A stretch of 47,500 bases of DNA, from assembly GCA_037179515.1 (NCBI GenBank), contig JAXCGZ010001917.1, positions 1 through 47,500 on the forward strand. The letters are read 5' to 3'. The position numbers and the translations under genes are program-made. Positions 35,701-46,794 of this stretch are shown here, in pieces. The notes beneath the pieces were generated by a model, which saw nothing but the letters and a program-made list of their open reading frames with translations, made no database searches and was not told the origin of the DNA. The DNA comes from Halocaridina rubra (Eukaryota > Arthropoda > Malacostraca > Decapoda > Atyidae). Every line of letters begins with the position of its first letter. The first letter of the stretch is position 1.

Positions 35701-38057
35701 ATTCCAAACATATCATCGATTCATGCTTATTTACTTCTTATATAAAGACCGGGGACTGCGGAAGGCCAGTAGTTAGACACTCGACTCAGAAAGTGACAGA
35801 CTCTTGTTCCAGCCTAATGTAGGATGTTAGGAAGGGTACCCTGTCTTAACTCCCCAGCTCCATCTTGTCTGTCTACCCACCTTTCGAATGAGGATTAATT
35901 TTGACACAAAATGCCAAACAGCATATTTTCAGACAAAGGTCAATTGCTTTCTCTAATGGCTTTCAGTTTTCATCAATAACAATATTTATCAATAAATATA
36001 AAAATGTTTTGTCAAAATTTATAAACTGAGAAGTTCAAAGGATTAGTTTTTATTTACTTTGTAATCATTGTATTTTCTTAAATTTTTCTAATATATACAG
36101 TATGTGTATATTTTTTAGTATTATCTTAAAACTAAAGTAGACTGCAGTCATAAATATGTTCTTCACTATAAGAGTTAGCCAGATAAGCATCATTTAATGG
36201 ATGTTAGTGTGTTGAAACTATATTAGTTTTTGTTTCCAGTTTGGCAGATCAGTTACGTGCGGTCAACACGGAAGGTGTCGAGCCTATGTACTCCGTTTTA
36301 GAAGATCGGTAAGCTTTACATATATATTCTCTGCCTCTGTTATTGATGCTCAGTATACCAATTTGATTGTTAGAGTAATATTATAACTTTTGTAAGTAGG
36401 TAGTTTGGAAGAAAAAGTTTTAAGTCTTCAATACTTAGTGTTCTGATTCTGATTGGCTAATATTCAAGACATCTAGAGATAAGCTCCACAGTGTCATATT
36501 AGTACTCTGCCAAACATTTCTGGGTATCTGTAGAAAAGTAAGGTCAATTGTTTGGTGTATTTAATGGAGTACGTCAGGCACCGCAAAGATCTCAGTAGTA
36601 AATATGGCACCTTGTAAGTTGATTTTGAGCAAGTGAAGGGCAATTTTATTTCGTAGCTCAAGCTCAGAAAGACAGTATCCCACCATTATCCCCATATAAA
36701 TACTGTATAGTCATGTAAGGGACATGACTACCCTCTTCTTGGTAAGCCTTAGTAATTCTGTTGAACATAATTGGCATTCAACTTATGAGGGTGAATGGTT
36801 CATAAAACAATACCGGAGGTAAATAATATAAATTTGTCGTTGTTGTTGTTTGCTTCTTTATGTGTCACTATTAATCCCCATAATAGTGGGCACAGATTGG
36901 TATGAGCTGGGGATTTAGGCTGGATCCCCTTCCTAATGCTTCTAAACGAAACGAATGAATATGATGCTTATTTAAATTTTAGAATGCATTAAAATACAAA
37001 AAGACATATAGTAAATTACTAATATAAGGATGGAGTAAAATCTAAGAATTAAATTATTGTAACCCAAAATTTTTTTCATCGCTGGAAATATAGATAGTAG
37101 ACCGTTGGCACCATAAGTGAGCATTACATTTGTCGATACTTAGTTCATTGGAAGTGCTATCAACGGTTTATCTGCACACTGAGTTGGGACATATCCTACT
37201 GATGGCTTTTTCCTCTGTCAATGTCATTCTGGAGTAAGTGGCTGCTGACTCCTGGTTGGTAGTGCGTGCGACTTTGATTCGTCAGATTGTCGGTTTGAAA
37301 CTTGCCACGGTCTGAGGTTAGGAAGGGCATTATCTCATGGTCGCACTGCCAGAACCGAAGTCCCTTGAAATAGAAAAGGGAGTCCATGACGTAAAACCGG
37401 AACTATTTTCATTTGTGAGTACCCTGGGAATTCCTCTGTATTAATGGCAATCCTTAGTATCAGTGATGCACAGTGTTCAGTTCGAAAGTAGTGTTCAACT
37501 TGGAATATACAGTACAGTATTTTGATTCATATAATACTGATTTTTACATGTGCACTTGAAGATTTGGGTGACCCAAGCATGGAGGTGGGGGGGAATTGTG
37601 CTTACCCTCTATCCCCAAGGAGTTAAGAGTGATCAAGGTATGTTTGGTTCTGGTGAATGTGTGTGCTTTGACTTGGCCATTCCCTTACAAGGGGATTGCA
37701 ACCACTGTATATGTATGTACTTGTAGACATACATTTTCATATGCATTTTAATAAGGTAGGGACTTGGTGATTCTCCTATGGTCCATTATGAGCCTTGGGT
37801 AGTAATTTTTACAATGCTGTCCCATTTTATATCTTCTGTCTCCTACCCCCAAAGTCTCAAAGGTGAACTAAGGAAGAAATGCTTATTTCAGATCCATCAC
37901 ACTCGCTGAAGATGAAGTGTTAATTGGCAATATCAGTGATGATATTCTTGGATGTGCCAAGGAGACACTTGAAGATTATTTCGTTGTGCCTCCTGGTAAT
38001 ATTGACTACATACCTGAAGATTCATACTACGAGAAGTTAAAAGATGATAAAACGTAA
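32632..38057 (+). CDS. GATC: Glutamyl-tRNA(Gln) amidotransferase subunit C, mitochondrial (4 exons, 164 aa)
   Basis: The coding exons are 32632-32725, 33814-33979, 36240-36308 and 37892-38057. They join in phase to 495 bases, 164 residues plus TAA. Subunit C stabilises GatA-GatB in the mitochondrial GatCAB complex, which converts Glu-tRNA(Gln) to Gln-tRNA(Gln). Residues 1-31 are basic, have no acidic residue and contain W, L, S and R/K in a presequence-like pattern. GatC signatures follow: HLEKLSLVDF (64-73), ADQLRAVNTEGVEPMYSVLE (89-108) and DYFVVPPGNIDY near the C-terminus. All three introns are GT-AG with pyrimidine-rich acceptors and carry SINE copies. The human protein is somewhat shorter (about 136 residues); the extra length is mainly at the two ends. 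ATG 32632 was chosen because it opens the presequence and the phase matches exon 2. Confidence 0.92.
33814..33979 (+). CDS. GATC: GATC exon 2
   Basis: 166 bases between TTTATGTTTCAG and GTAGGG. It carries the first conserved helix (HLEKLSLVDF) and ends in phase 2. Confidence 0.92.
33998..34165 (-). repeat. tRNA-derived SINE, family 2, copy d (intron 2 of GATC)
   Basis: On the - strand, a GTGGTAGCTCACTGATAAAA head, AGTTCAAGCCCACTG B-box region, GGCATCCAATCTTAATCCCC body and a GGACTAATTGTGACA tail. It lies antisense within GATC intron 2, 18 bases after the exon 2 donor. Confidence 0.72.
34166..35745. other. GATC intron 2, no other gene seen
   Basis: AT-rich intronic sequence with a short ATT patch near 34315 and CAA/CAG repeats near 34793-34810. 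The short open frames at 35418-35720 have no recognised domain. Confidence 0.6.
35746..35920 (+). repeat. tRNA-derived SINE, family 2, copy e (intron 2 of GATC)
   Basis: A-box-like CCAGTAGTTAGACACTCGAC, B-box-like CTTGTTCCAGCC, then GTTAGGAAGGGTACCCTGTC, CCCCAGCTCCATCTTGTCTG and a GAGGATTAATTTTGACACAA tail. It is the most complete + strand copy of this family in the window. Confidence 0.8.
36240..36308 (+). CDS. GATC: GATC exon 3
   Basis: 69 bases between TTTTTGTTTCCAG and GTAAGC. It encodes the most conserved GatC block (ADQLRAVNTEGVEPMYSVLE) and ends in phase 2. Confidence 0.93.
36845..36945 (-). repeat. SINE family 2 tail fragment (intron 3 of GATC)
   Basis: TATGTGTCACTATTAATCCC and GAGCTGGGGATTTAGGCTGG, CCCCTTCCTAATGCTT match the reverse complement of the body and tail of the family 2 copies. 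The tRNA-like head is missing. Confidence 0.65.
37222..37402 (+). repeat. tRNA-derived SINE, family 1, copy c, diverged (intron 3 of GATC)
   Basis: GACTCCTGGTTGGTAGTGCG head, TTGCCACGGTCTGAGGTTAG body and AGTCCATGACGTAAAACCGG tail align in order with the copies at 15-215 and 2613-2815. The A and B boxes are degraded. Confidence 0.72.
37660..37725 (+). repeat. RTE-type 3' tail fragment (intron 3 of GATC)
   Basis: CTTTGACTTGGCCATTCCCT, TACAAGGGGATTGCAACC and a TGTATATGTATGTA end resemble the 3' terminus of the RTE element at about 29390-29447 and the tails of the short dispersed repeats. Confidence 0.5.
37892..38057 (+). CDS. GATC: GATC exon 4 with stop codon
   Basis: 166 bases after CTTATTTCAG, ending TAA 38055-38057. 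It encodes the C-terminal arm, including ETLEDYFVVPPGNIDY, followed by a variable acidic tail. Confidence 0.92.
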
Positions 38058-38118
38058 TCCTTTTATACAGGATTTGTACAGTTTCAGTTTGCTTAATATA
38101 TTAAAAGTCATTATTGTT

Positions 38119-38124
38119 AATAAA
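38119..38124 (+). terminator. Poly(A) signal AATAAA of GATC
   Basis: AATAAA 62 bases after the GATC stop codon, followed by a GT/T-rich stretch (TGTATATGTGTTGCG, TTCTTTTT) of the kind found downstream of cleavage sites. Confidence 0.65.
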
Positions 38125-38518
38125 AAGATGTATATGTGTTGCGTTCTTTTTCACATTTATGTATGTGTCAGTTTTCTTAAAATTCTGTTTGGTGAGATTT
38201 TATGTAACAGGAAGTGACGAGTGGATTTTTGATTGTCATCTTAGAGCTCTTAGTGTTTGCTAATAACTTTTACTATTTTATAAGAGGGGCTGACTCTGCT
38301 CAGTGTTTTATGTGTTACTAACACTAGTGACATATCTGTTCTAGGTAACCTATCACGGTATAGATAAAATCAGGTTAGGACTGTTAGTTTATAATATTTA
38401 TCACCTCTCACTAGCGTGATAAATAATGAATGCTGATTTAAAAAAAATATATCTAAAAGAGATGTTTATATATAACATTTTTCCTGTACACAATTCCCTC
38501 AAAGGGGGATTGCAATTA
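38125..38518. other. No gene seen downstream of GATC
   Basis: AT-rich spacer with no recognised feature. Confidence 0.55.
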
Positions 38519-38685
38519 GACCGCCTCCACGTTCCTCTGCACATCGTAAAAGTTGACTAAATAGGGTGGAGGGGACTGAAAATGCCCTCCTTTGTATTAT
38601 CCCCCAACAAAGATTCAGGTTATTGCTTTGACTCAGCCACCCACTTTATGAAAGGGATTGTGGCTTTTGTGTATATATATAAGGT
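38519..38685 (+). repeat. Short dispersed repeat with RTE-like 3' tail, copy d
   Basis: GACCGCCTCCACGTTCCTCT, ATCGTAAAAGTTGACTAAAT, TTGCTTTGACTCAGCCACCC, then TATGAAAGGGATTGTGGCTT and a TTGTGTATATATA end, in the same order as copies a and b. Confidence 0.7.
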
Positions 38686-39032
38686 GTCCCCGTTATTCGT
38701 TGCTAATTGGAACTATAAACATGCAACTAATAATGAAAAGATGAATGACAAAACCATATTTCCCATTACAGTTAATGTATTAGGGGTCAAATAGGGACCG
38801 GCCATCCTACATCATTGTCTTATAAAATGAGAACTTATACCTAAACATGCAATACATTTAATATTAATTAAATTTAAATGTAAAATTGAGCAGTATTTAT
38901 AGTAAACCTGATACAGTACAGTAGCAATAGCAGACCATGGTTTCGAGAAAAGAGGCTGAAGATCAATGGGGCAAAGGGCCTGTTAATATCAGTTAAAAAT
39001 AGAATAAAGGAAAAGAAAAGAAAACTTAAATA
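38686..39032. other. No gene seen
   Basis: Spacer. GGTGTCCCCGTTATTCGTTG at 38691 faintly resembles the terminal repeats of the pogo-type elements further right, but no partner end was identified. Confidence 0.45.
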
Positions 39033-39343
39033 CAGAATCTCCTCTACTTACGAACAACCAAGGTACAAATATTCACAGATACAAACAAATACCTAACCGT
39101 TATATACCCATGTAACAAAGTATGTATTACTGTACTGTACTGTATTTATTACATTATTATTACTGTATTAAATTTCATTAATACTGTATACTTTACGATT
39201 TATGTAGTACTTATGTGTCTTTAGCCTAAGTACTGTACAGTACTGCATATGTATGTACTGTTCAGTACTTTTTTGTCATCTAAAAATAGCTCATGAACAA
39301 TTACTTCTGGAACCTAACTTGTTCATAAAGCTGGAAGTGTCTG
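39033..39343. mobile_element. Tigger/pogo-type MITE (~311 bp)
   Basis: Left end CAGAATCTCCTCTACTTACG; reverse complement of the right end CAGACACTTCCAGCTTTATG followed by AACAA, as on the left. TA flanks both ends (39031-39032 and 39344-39345). The interior is non-coding and rich in TACTGTA words. The end structure is characteristic of Tigger-like elements. Confidence 0.6.
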
Positions 39344-39461
39344 TATTAATGAAGTGTGCTACAATATTATTAGGAAAAAATGTTGTATATGTACACTGTA
39401 CCGGAAATGCCGAAGCTTTGGCACATGAGTAGCAGATGACACTGGTTTGAGGGCCCCAGAT

Positions 39462-40144
39462 CCATACATACATATGCACATGCCTCACTCCCCCTAGTAA
39501 AGGGGGTGGCCAAGCTAAGAATTGTGCATTCACCACGATCCACACATACCTCAACCACTCCTCTCGGCTCCTTGGAGATAAAGGGTTGCCACGTCTCCCC
39601 CTCTTCCACCCTGTTTGGGTCATACACAAGGTAGGTGGGCAAGGATATTCTACAATGCGGCCCGACAGCCGCAGCTGGTTTACTCCCACCACTTCATCAC
39701 ATGGCAACTTCCCTCACACCCGTCCACCACAGTTCACTGAGCTAGCAGGTGCGAGAATTCCCTTTGGGCCGCGTCATAAACGCCCAATCTTCCTCCACTC
39801 ATTCCTATCTCTTGCACACACTCTTCCCTGTTCCACTGACATTCCATGTGCATTCAGTGCTCTTTTCATACCATCCATCCATCTCTAGGTTTCTCTTGAC
39901 CTAACTCCACGCACTTCTGCACTCCACATCTCTTCACTATTCGTTCATCACTCTTCCTTTCCTTGTGTCCAAACCATCTCAACACACTCTGATCTAACAT
40001 ATCCAACAGCTTCAATCCAACACCCGTTCTCTTCCTGACATTCTCATTTCTTACTCTATCTATTCTAGATACACCAATCATACACCTCACCTCCATTACA
40101 TTCGACTTCTTCCTTTCATCCTCTCTTGCAAGTCTCTGCTCCAT
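39462..40144 (-). mobile_element. RTE-like retrotransposon 3' fragment, frameshifted
   Basis: On the - strand, the C-terminal part of an RTE protein (GVSRIDRVRNENVRKRTGV, SVLRWFGHKER, then in another frame a segment ending in RDRNEWRKIGRL and a stop at 39774-39776) precedes a 3' UTR with GCTTGGCCACCCCCTTTA and a TATGTATGTATG end near 39462. It is colinear with the final third of the intact RTE ORF at 26308-29178, with at least one frameshift near 39880. It sits inside or beside a Tigger-like element. Confidence 0.82.
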
Positions 40145-41341
40145 ACAATGCTGTCGGCTGTCGGCATTAAGCGCAATAATGTTTTGAAGGCTTGACTTCT
40201 GGTAATGTGGAGGTCGAACAGCAAAGCTTGGGTAACACTTATCCTTTTTATAGAATGTTTGACTGAAGTTTTTATGCCAGCTGTCAATAAATATATTGAG
40301 GAAAAAGGTCTGCCCCTTAAGTATCTTCTAGTAATGGCCAATGCTCCTGCCTGTCCTCCAGGTTTGGAAGAAAACCTTGATATCAATATGGCTTCATAAA
40401 AGTCAAATTTCTGCCTCCAAACACTACTCCTCTTCTCCAGTCCATGGACCAGCAAGTCATTTTTAGATTTAAGAAACTATACGAAGGGTCTTTTTTCCAG
40501 GTGCTTCCTCGTTACCGACGACATGGATTTGACCCTGCGTGAATTCTGGAACGACCACTTCAATATCCTCCACTGCATAGGCCACATTAACAAGGCATGG
40601 AAGGAGGTTTCTTACTGCACGTTGCAGTCTGCCTAGAGGAAACTTTGGCCAGGTTGTGTGGCTGATAGAAACTTCAAGGGTTTCAAGCAGGAGACAGCTG
40701 TCAATATAGTGAATGAGATAGTGGCCATGGGTAAAAATTTGGGCTTGGAGGTCAACGAGGAGGATGTGGAGGAGCAGGTGGAGGACCACAAACAAGAACT
40801 TACCACCAAAGAATTGATAGAGTTGCAACGTGAACAGGTGAAGACTATCCATATATGACAATGTGATGTTCCATTTCAGAAAAATTAATCCACAAAGAAA
40901 AAGACAAATTTCTCTGGATCTTTTTCTTGTGCCAATACCAGCCAGAAAATCACCTTGCAAGAGAGAAAATGCATGTAGAGAGCAAACACCAGAAATACTT
41001 TTACAGTTGCCCGACGTGTTTATGGGAGAAGACTCACCTTCGAAGGAGTAGTCCTCCTCCTCCTCTTCCTTTACCACAATCCACGTGTGCCAGCAACTAT
41101 CAACAACAAAGGTAAATATCATGTTTTATTTCAGTACAGTAGAATACTGTACTGTAGTTTTCTATAGTTTTGCCACATATAAACCCATAAAAAAATTAAA
41201 AAGTGATGTATCTGGGGCTGGGAAACGAATTAAATGAAATAACATGTATTTCAATGGGAAAAATTGTTTCCAGTCACAAACATTTCGACTTGCAAATGGG
41301 ATTAAGCAACGGATTTAGTTCATGGCTAGAGGTACCAATAC

Positions 41342-41343
<2 letters not shown>
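40145..41343 (+). mobile_element. Tigger-like (pogo superfamily) DNA transposon, 3' two-thirds
   Basis: A broken transposase (about 40150-41051) is followed by a right terminal region: GGCTGGGAAACGAATTAAAT, TTTCAATGGGAAAAATTG, CATTTCGACTTGC and a terminal AGAGGTACCAATACTG ending at 41343. This order matches known Tigger 3' ends. Its 5' part appears displaced or interrupted by the - strand RTE fragment at 39462-40144. The right end is followed directly by a (TA)n array. Confidence 0.82.
40150..41051 (+). pseudogene. Tigger-like transposase (DDE_1), degenerate
   Basis: Segments in order: WRSNSKAWVTLILFIECL, PAVNKYIEEKGLPLKYLLVM, LPPNTTPLLQSMDQQVIF (in a shifted frame, with Asp codon 40447-40449), LREFWNDHFNI, LGLEVNEEDVEEQVEDH and a C-terminal SLDLFLVP region. 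Several frameshifts and stops break it. The expected L-x-x-D-N-A-P motif reads LVMANAP, with GCC at 40337-40339 where an Asp codon is expected, so a catalytic residue is also lost. Confidence 0.82.

Positions 41344-41348
<5 letters not shown>

Positions 41349-41399
<51 letters not shown>
41349..41399. repeat. (TA)n microsatellite between two pogo-type elements
   Basis: About 25 TA units linking the right end of the Tigger-like element (41343) to the left end of the next element (41400). Confidence 0.96.
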
Positions 41400-41402
<3 letters not shown>

Positions 41403-41867
41403 TGTTCCCCCGGTTATTCGCGTTTCTTGGTTCGCGTTCTCACTGTATCGCTTTTTTTTTTTATAAATTATTATTTTATTTTATGGGTATATGCAAAAAT
41501 ATTAAAATATTAAAAAAAAAATTCAGTATTTTCATTTTTTTTTATTGAAAAAAACATATTTCATTATCTAATTGTTAAAAAAAAATTATTTCCCAGCCTA
41601 CGAATAATAAAACAGTAAAAAATAGTAAAAAACATAAATTTAGATAGATAAATAGATAGATAGATACATTTATTGACCACCTCTTTTGAAAAGTACAGTA
41701 TAATCTTTACAAAAGGAATATTTGGTCCAAATTACAGTGAATAAATACAATAGATTTTGTACAATCATCAAATAAGTAAATGAATTTTAAATTAATATAC
41801 ATTGTATTAATAACTGAATGATATACGTACGTACAGTATAACTCACAGTATTGCATCATGCGAAATA

Positions 41868-42424
41868 GTGTTCGATAGCGTACAATGTATTGGGGTCGCA
41901 GCTACGTGAGCTAGCATATATATTTATATTTCCAGTAGTTTCATGATTTTATTGATAAAAAAACGTATTTATTAGCCTAAGAATAATAAAACGGTAAAAA
42001 ATAGTAAAAAACATAAATACTAACAGTATTGCAACATGTAAAATACGATACCGCTATCAGCGTTTTGGACAAAGACTCGTTCAGTCTAACTCACGTGTGC
42101 ACCGTTCACGTTGTGCTTATTAAACGTTTTGCTTGTGTTCGATAGCGTACAATGTATTGGGGTCGCAGCTACGTGAGCTAGCATATATATTTATATTTCC
42201 AGTAGTTTCATGATTTTATTGATAAAAAAAAAACGTATTTCTTAGCCTAAGAATAATAAAACAGTAAAAAATAGTAAAAAACATAAATACTAACAGTATT
42301 GCAACATGTAAAATACGATACCGCTATCAGCGTTTTGGACAAAGGCTTCCACCATCTTCCACTGTCTTGCCTCACTCGTGTGCGCCATTCACGTTGTGCT
42401 TATTATTATTAATATGTTTTGCTT
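41868..42424. repeat. Tandem duplication inside element A (267/290 bp units)
   Basis: GTGTTCGATAGCGTACAATG begins copies at 41868 and 42135. The copies are nearly identical for about 215 bases, through ATACGATACCGCTATCAGCG and GTTTTGGACAAAG. They then diverge slightly before a shared CACGTTGTGCTTATT end. Partial, older copies of the central block also occur at about 41520-41640 and 43080-43215. Confidence 0.88.
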
Positions 42425-42458
42425 GTGATTTTTTTACTCGCATATTTTAACCTTTGCA

Positions 42459-42608
42459 ATGCCTCCCAAGCATCCTTCATCTTCTAAGGCTTCTTGTAGT
42501 GAGCCTAAGTGGCAAAGGAAAATGTTAACCATTGTAGATAAAGTGAAACTCTTAGATATGTTGAAAGAAGGAAAAAAGTTTGTGGATGTCGGCCGCTATT
42601 TTACGTAA
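42459..42608 (+). pseudogene. Tigger-like transposase N-terminal remnant (49 aa)
   Basis: ATG 42459 opens a 49-codon frame reading MPPKHPSSSKAS, KWQRKMLTIVDKVKLLDMLK and ending in VGRYFT before TAA 42606-42608. This is the N-terminal leader and CENP-B-type helix-turn-helix start of Tigger-like transposases. The remaining DNA-binding and DDE domains are deleted. Confidence 0.78.
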
Positions 42609-42882
42609 ACGTAAAAATTATTGTAAAATACTGTACCTATGTATGTCAAGTCATCATCACCTCATTCACGGTAAGTTTTCCTATCACTTTCATAAAAAAT
42701 TACGTTGCTTACTGTTATTTATAATGTAAAGGGTGTTTTTTTAACAGTACAGGGAGGGTTTATACAGTGTAAACGTAAAAATACATTAAAATATCTATGT
42801 ACATATAGGCTGATCCTACTCCGCGGATTTCCTGGTTCGCGCCGGGTCCCGGAACCGAACTACCGCGATAAAGGGGGTAACA

Positions 42883-42885
<3 letters not shown>

Positions 42886-42970
<85 letters not shown>
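42886..42970. repeat. (TA)n microsatellite between elements A and B
   Basis: About 42 TA units, exactly filling the gap between two related transposons. Confidence 0.96.
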
Positions 42971-42973
<3 letters not shown>

Positions 42974-43626
42974 CACCTTCCGTGGATTCAGTGCATCTGG
43001 GGTTTTTATGGAGAGCATATGTATTTTATATCGCAGATTTTCTGGGAATGTCTCGGAAATCCATATGTGGAATATTAAAATTTCCAGTATTTTCATAATT
43101 TTATTGATAAAAAAAGTATTTCCTAGCCTAAGAATAATAAAACAGTAAAAAAATATTAAAAAACATGTAACTCACAGTATTGCACCATATAAAATACGAT
43201 ACCGGTATGGTATAAGCTGCGTAGATATCTGTCATGGAAAACACAAAGGGTTGCACCTACATGAGATAGTACACGGGATGATATTGGCTGATGGGTGGGA
43301 GACGACAGATCACAGAATTGTCGTCTGTATCCTGGGGTCTGATTGGCTTTTTGATTGAAGCTTGATAGGTAAACTTACCTATCACGCTCATATAGCTTTA
43401 CGCTTTCGCGCTGTTATTTATGGTAAACCTACCTGTCACACTCATATAACTTTACGCTTGCACGCTGTTATTAATAAAGTAAAGGGTGAGTTGTTAACAG
43501 TGCAGGGAGGGTTTATAAAGGTAAAAATAAATGTAAAATACTAAATATGGTACTGCTACTTCGCGGATTTTCACCTATCGCCGGTGGTCCTGGAACGTAA
43601 CACCCACGTTAAACAAGGGATTACTG
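42971..43626 (+). mobile_element. Pogo/Tigger-like non-autonomous element B
   Basis: The central block (TTTATTGATAAAAAAAGTAT, CCTAAGAATAATAAAACAG) and the subterminal block (TAAAGGGTGAGTTGTTAACA, GCAGGGAGGGTTTATA) match element A. The right end CGTTAAACAAGGGATTACTG is followed by TA. The left terminal repeat is degraded next to the TA array. A short internal direct repeat, CCTATCACGCTCATATAGCT / CCTGTCACACTCATATAACT, lies at 43378 and 43431. No transposase is present. Confidence 0.72.
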
Positions 43627-43954
43627 TATTTCTATATTGACTGTACTTAATTACAATGCAGTAATGAGAGAATGAGGGATGAGCTGTATAACACATCTAT
43701 TTTTTTAAACTAGCCAATATCCATGTACTCTTCCTATTTTTGAGGATCATCAAAGTCACCCAAAGAAAAAAAGTTTTATAATTGGCTGTCATTTATTTTC
43801 TTCATATTGCTAAAGAGCTGGCAGTATTGTCCAAGAGCTGAACTAACCACATACTTGGGTTTTCAAGCACAAATGAGTGAGAGATCCATTCTGTAAATAT
43901 TAGTTCTCAGTTGTCCATATTCTCAGTACGGTAAAATGTCCATGTGCATATATA
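43627..43954. other. No gene seen
   Basis: AT-rich spacer between two DNA transposons. Confidence 0.5.
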
Positions 43955-44282
43955 CAGGGGGGCCTTGGTTTACAATGTCCTCGAGTTACGATGTTTCATG
44001 CTTACGATGCATCTCCCATAAATCATTTTGCATTTTTTTTATAATTTTTGGGCTGTATTATTTCTCCCAAGCAAGAAACAGATCTTCTGATGGCAATGCT
44101 TTGAAGGAAAGGAAAGCTTTCACCATGGAAGTGAAATTAGACATACTGAAACACTTGGAAAAGGGAGAAACTATAGCACCACTGCAATAGCAGAGTTTGG
44201 TTAAGTTGGTGTTTAAGGTGTGTTCCGACTTATGCTTGAAATCGGGTTATATCACGTCTTCAGGGCGGCCCTCTGCCCCCCC

Positions 44283-44284
<2 letters not shown>
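43955..44284 (+). mobile_element. Tigger-like short element C with transposase remnant
   Basis: Left end CAGGGGGGCCTTGGTTTACA after TA, with the typical GAGTTACGATG subterminal word. A frame at about 44068-44190 reads RKAFTMEVKLDILKHLEKGE, the N-terminal helix-turn-helix start of a CENP-B/Tigger-type transposase, and ends in TAG. The right side (TTCCGACTTATGCTTGAAAT, CAGGGCGGCCCTCTGCCC) runs into a (TA)n array. The 84-codon open frame starting at 43936 mixes terminal-repeat translation with this remnant. Confidence 0.7.

Positions 44285-44375
<91 letters not shown>
44285..44375. repeat. (TA)n microsatellite
   Basis: About 45 TA units, directly after element C. Confidence 0.96.
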
Positions 44376-46512
<2,137 letters not shown>

Positions 46513-46794
46513 TAATTAGACAATCATGACAAAATTATTGTAAAGAAAACCAGAAGAAAAAAAAACGAACATAAAGCTATGCATGATTATCTATTATGCA
46601 AAAGAGATGTAATAATAGCCATATGTATGCCTAAAATGACAGTAGAAGCATGAAATCAGGAATGACGATAATTATATATCATGAGATACAAAATATGAAA
46701 GATGAATTTTTCTATGCACAATTTTTTCAAAAAAGATATCTGAAGCATAATGTGATGTGGGATAATGTACAGCCTTCTCTTCATCATATTTCCT

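Larger units (their letters stand above)
41400..42885 (+). mobile_element. Pogo/Tigger-like DNA transposon A (1486 bp), internally deleted
   Basis: Left end CAGTGTTCCCCCGGTTATTC; the reverse complement of the right end starts CAGTGTTACCCCCTTTATCG. Both are flanked by TA. The interior holds a tandem duplication (41868-42420), a transposase N-terminal remnant (42459-42608) and a subterminal block (AACAGTACAGGGAGGGTTTA) shared with element B. The catalytic domain is missing, so mobilisation would need a related transposase in trans. Confidence 0.82.

Noticed and set aside
39291..39707. 138-codon open frame on the - strand
   Set aside because: It runs through the 3' UTR of the RTE fragment and a MITE end. 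The RTE protein itself stops at 39774-39776.
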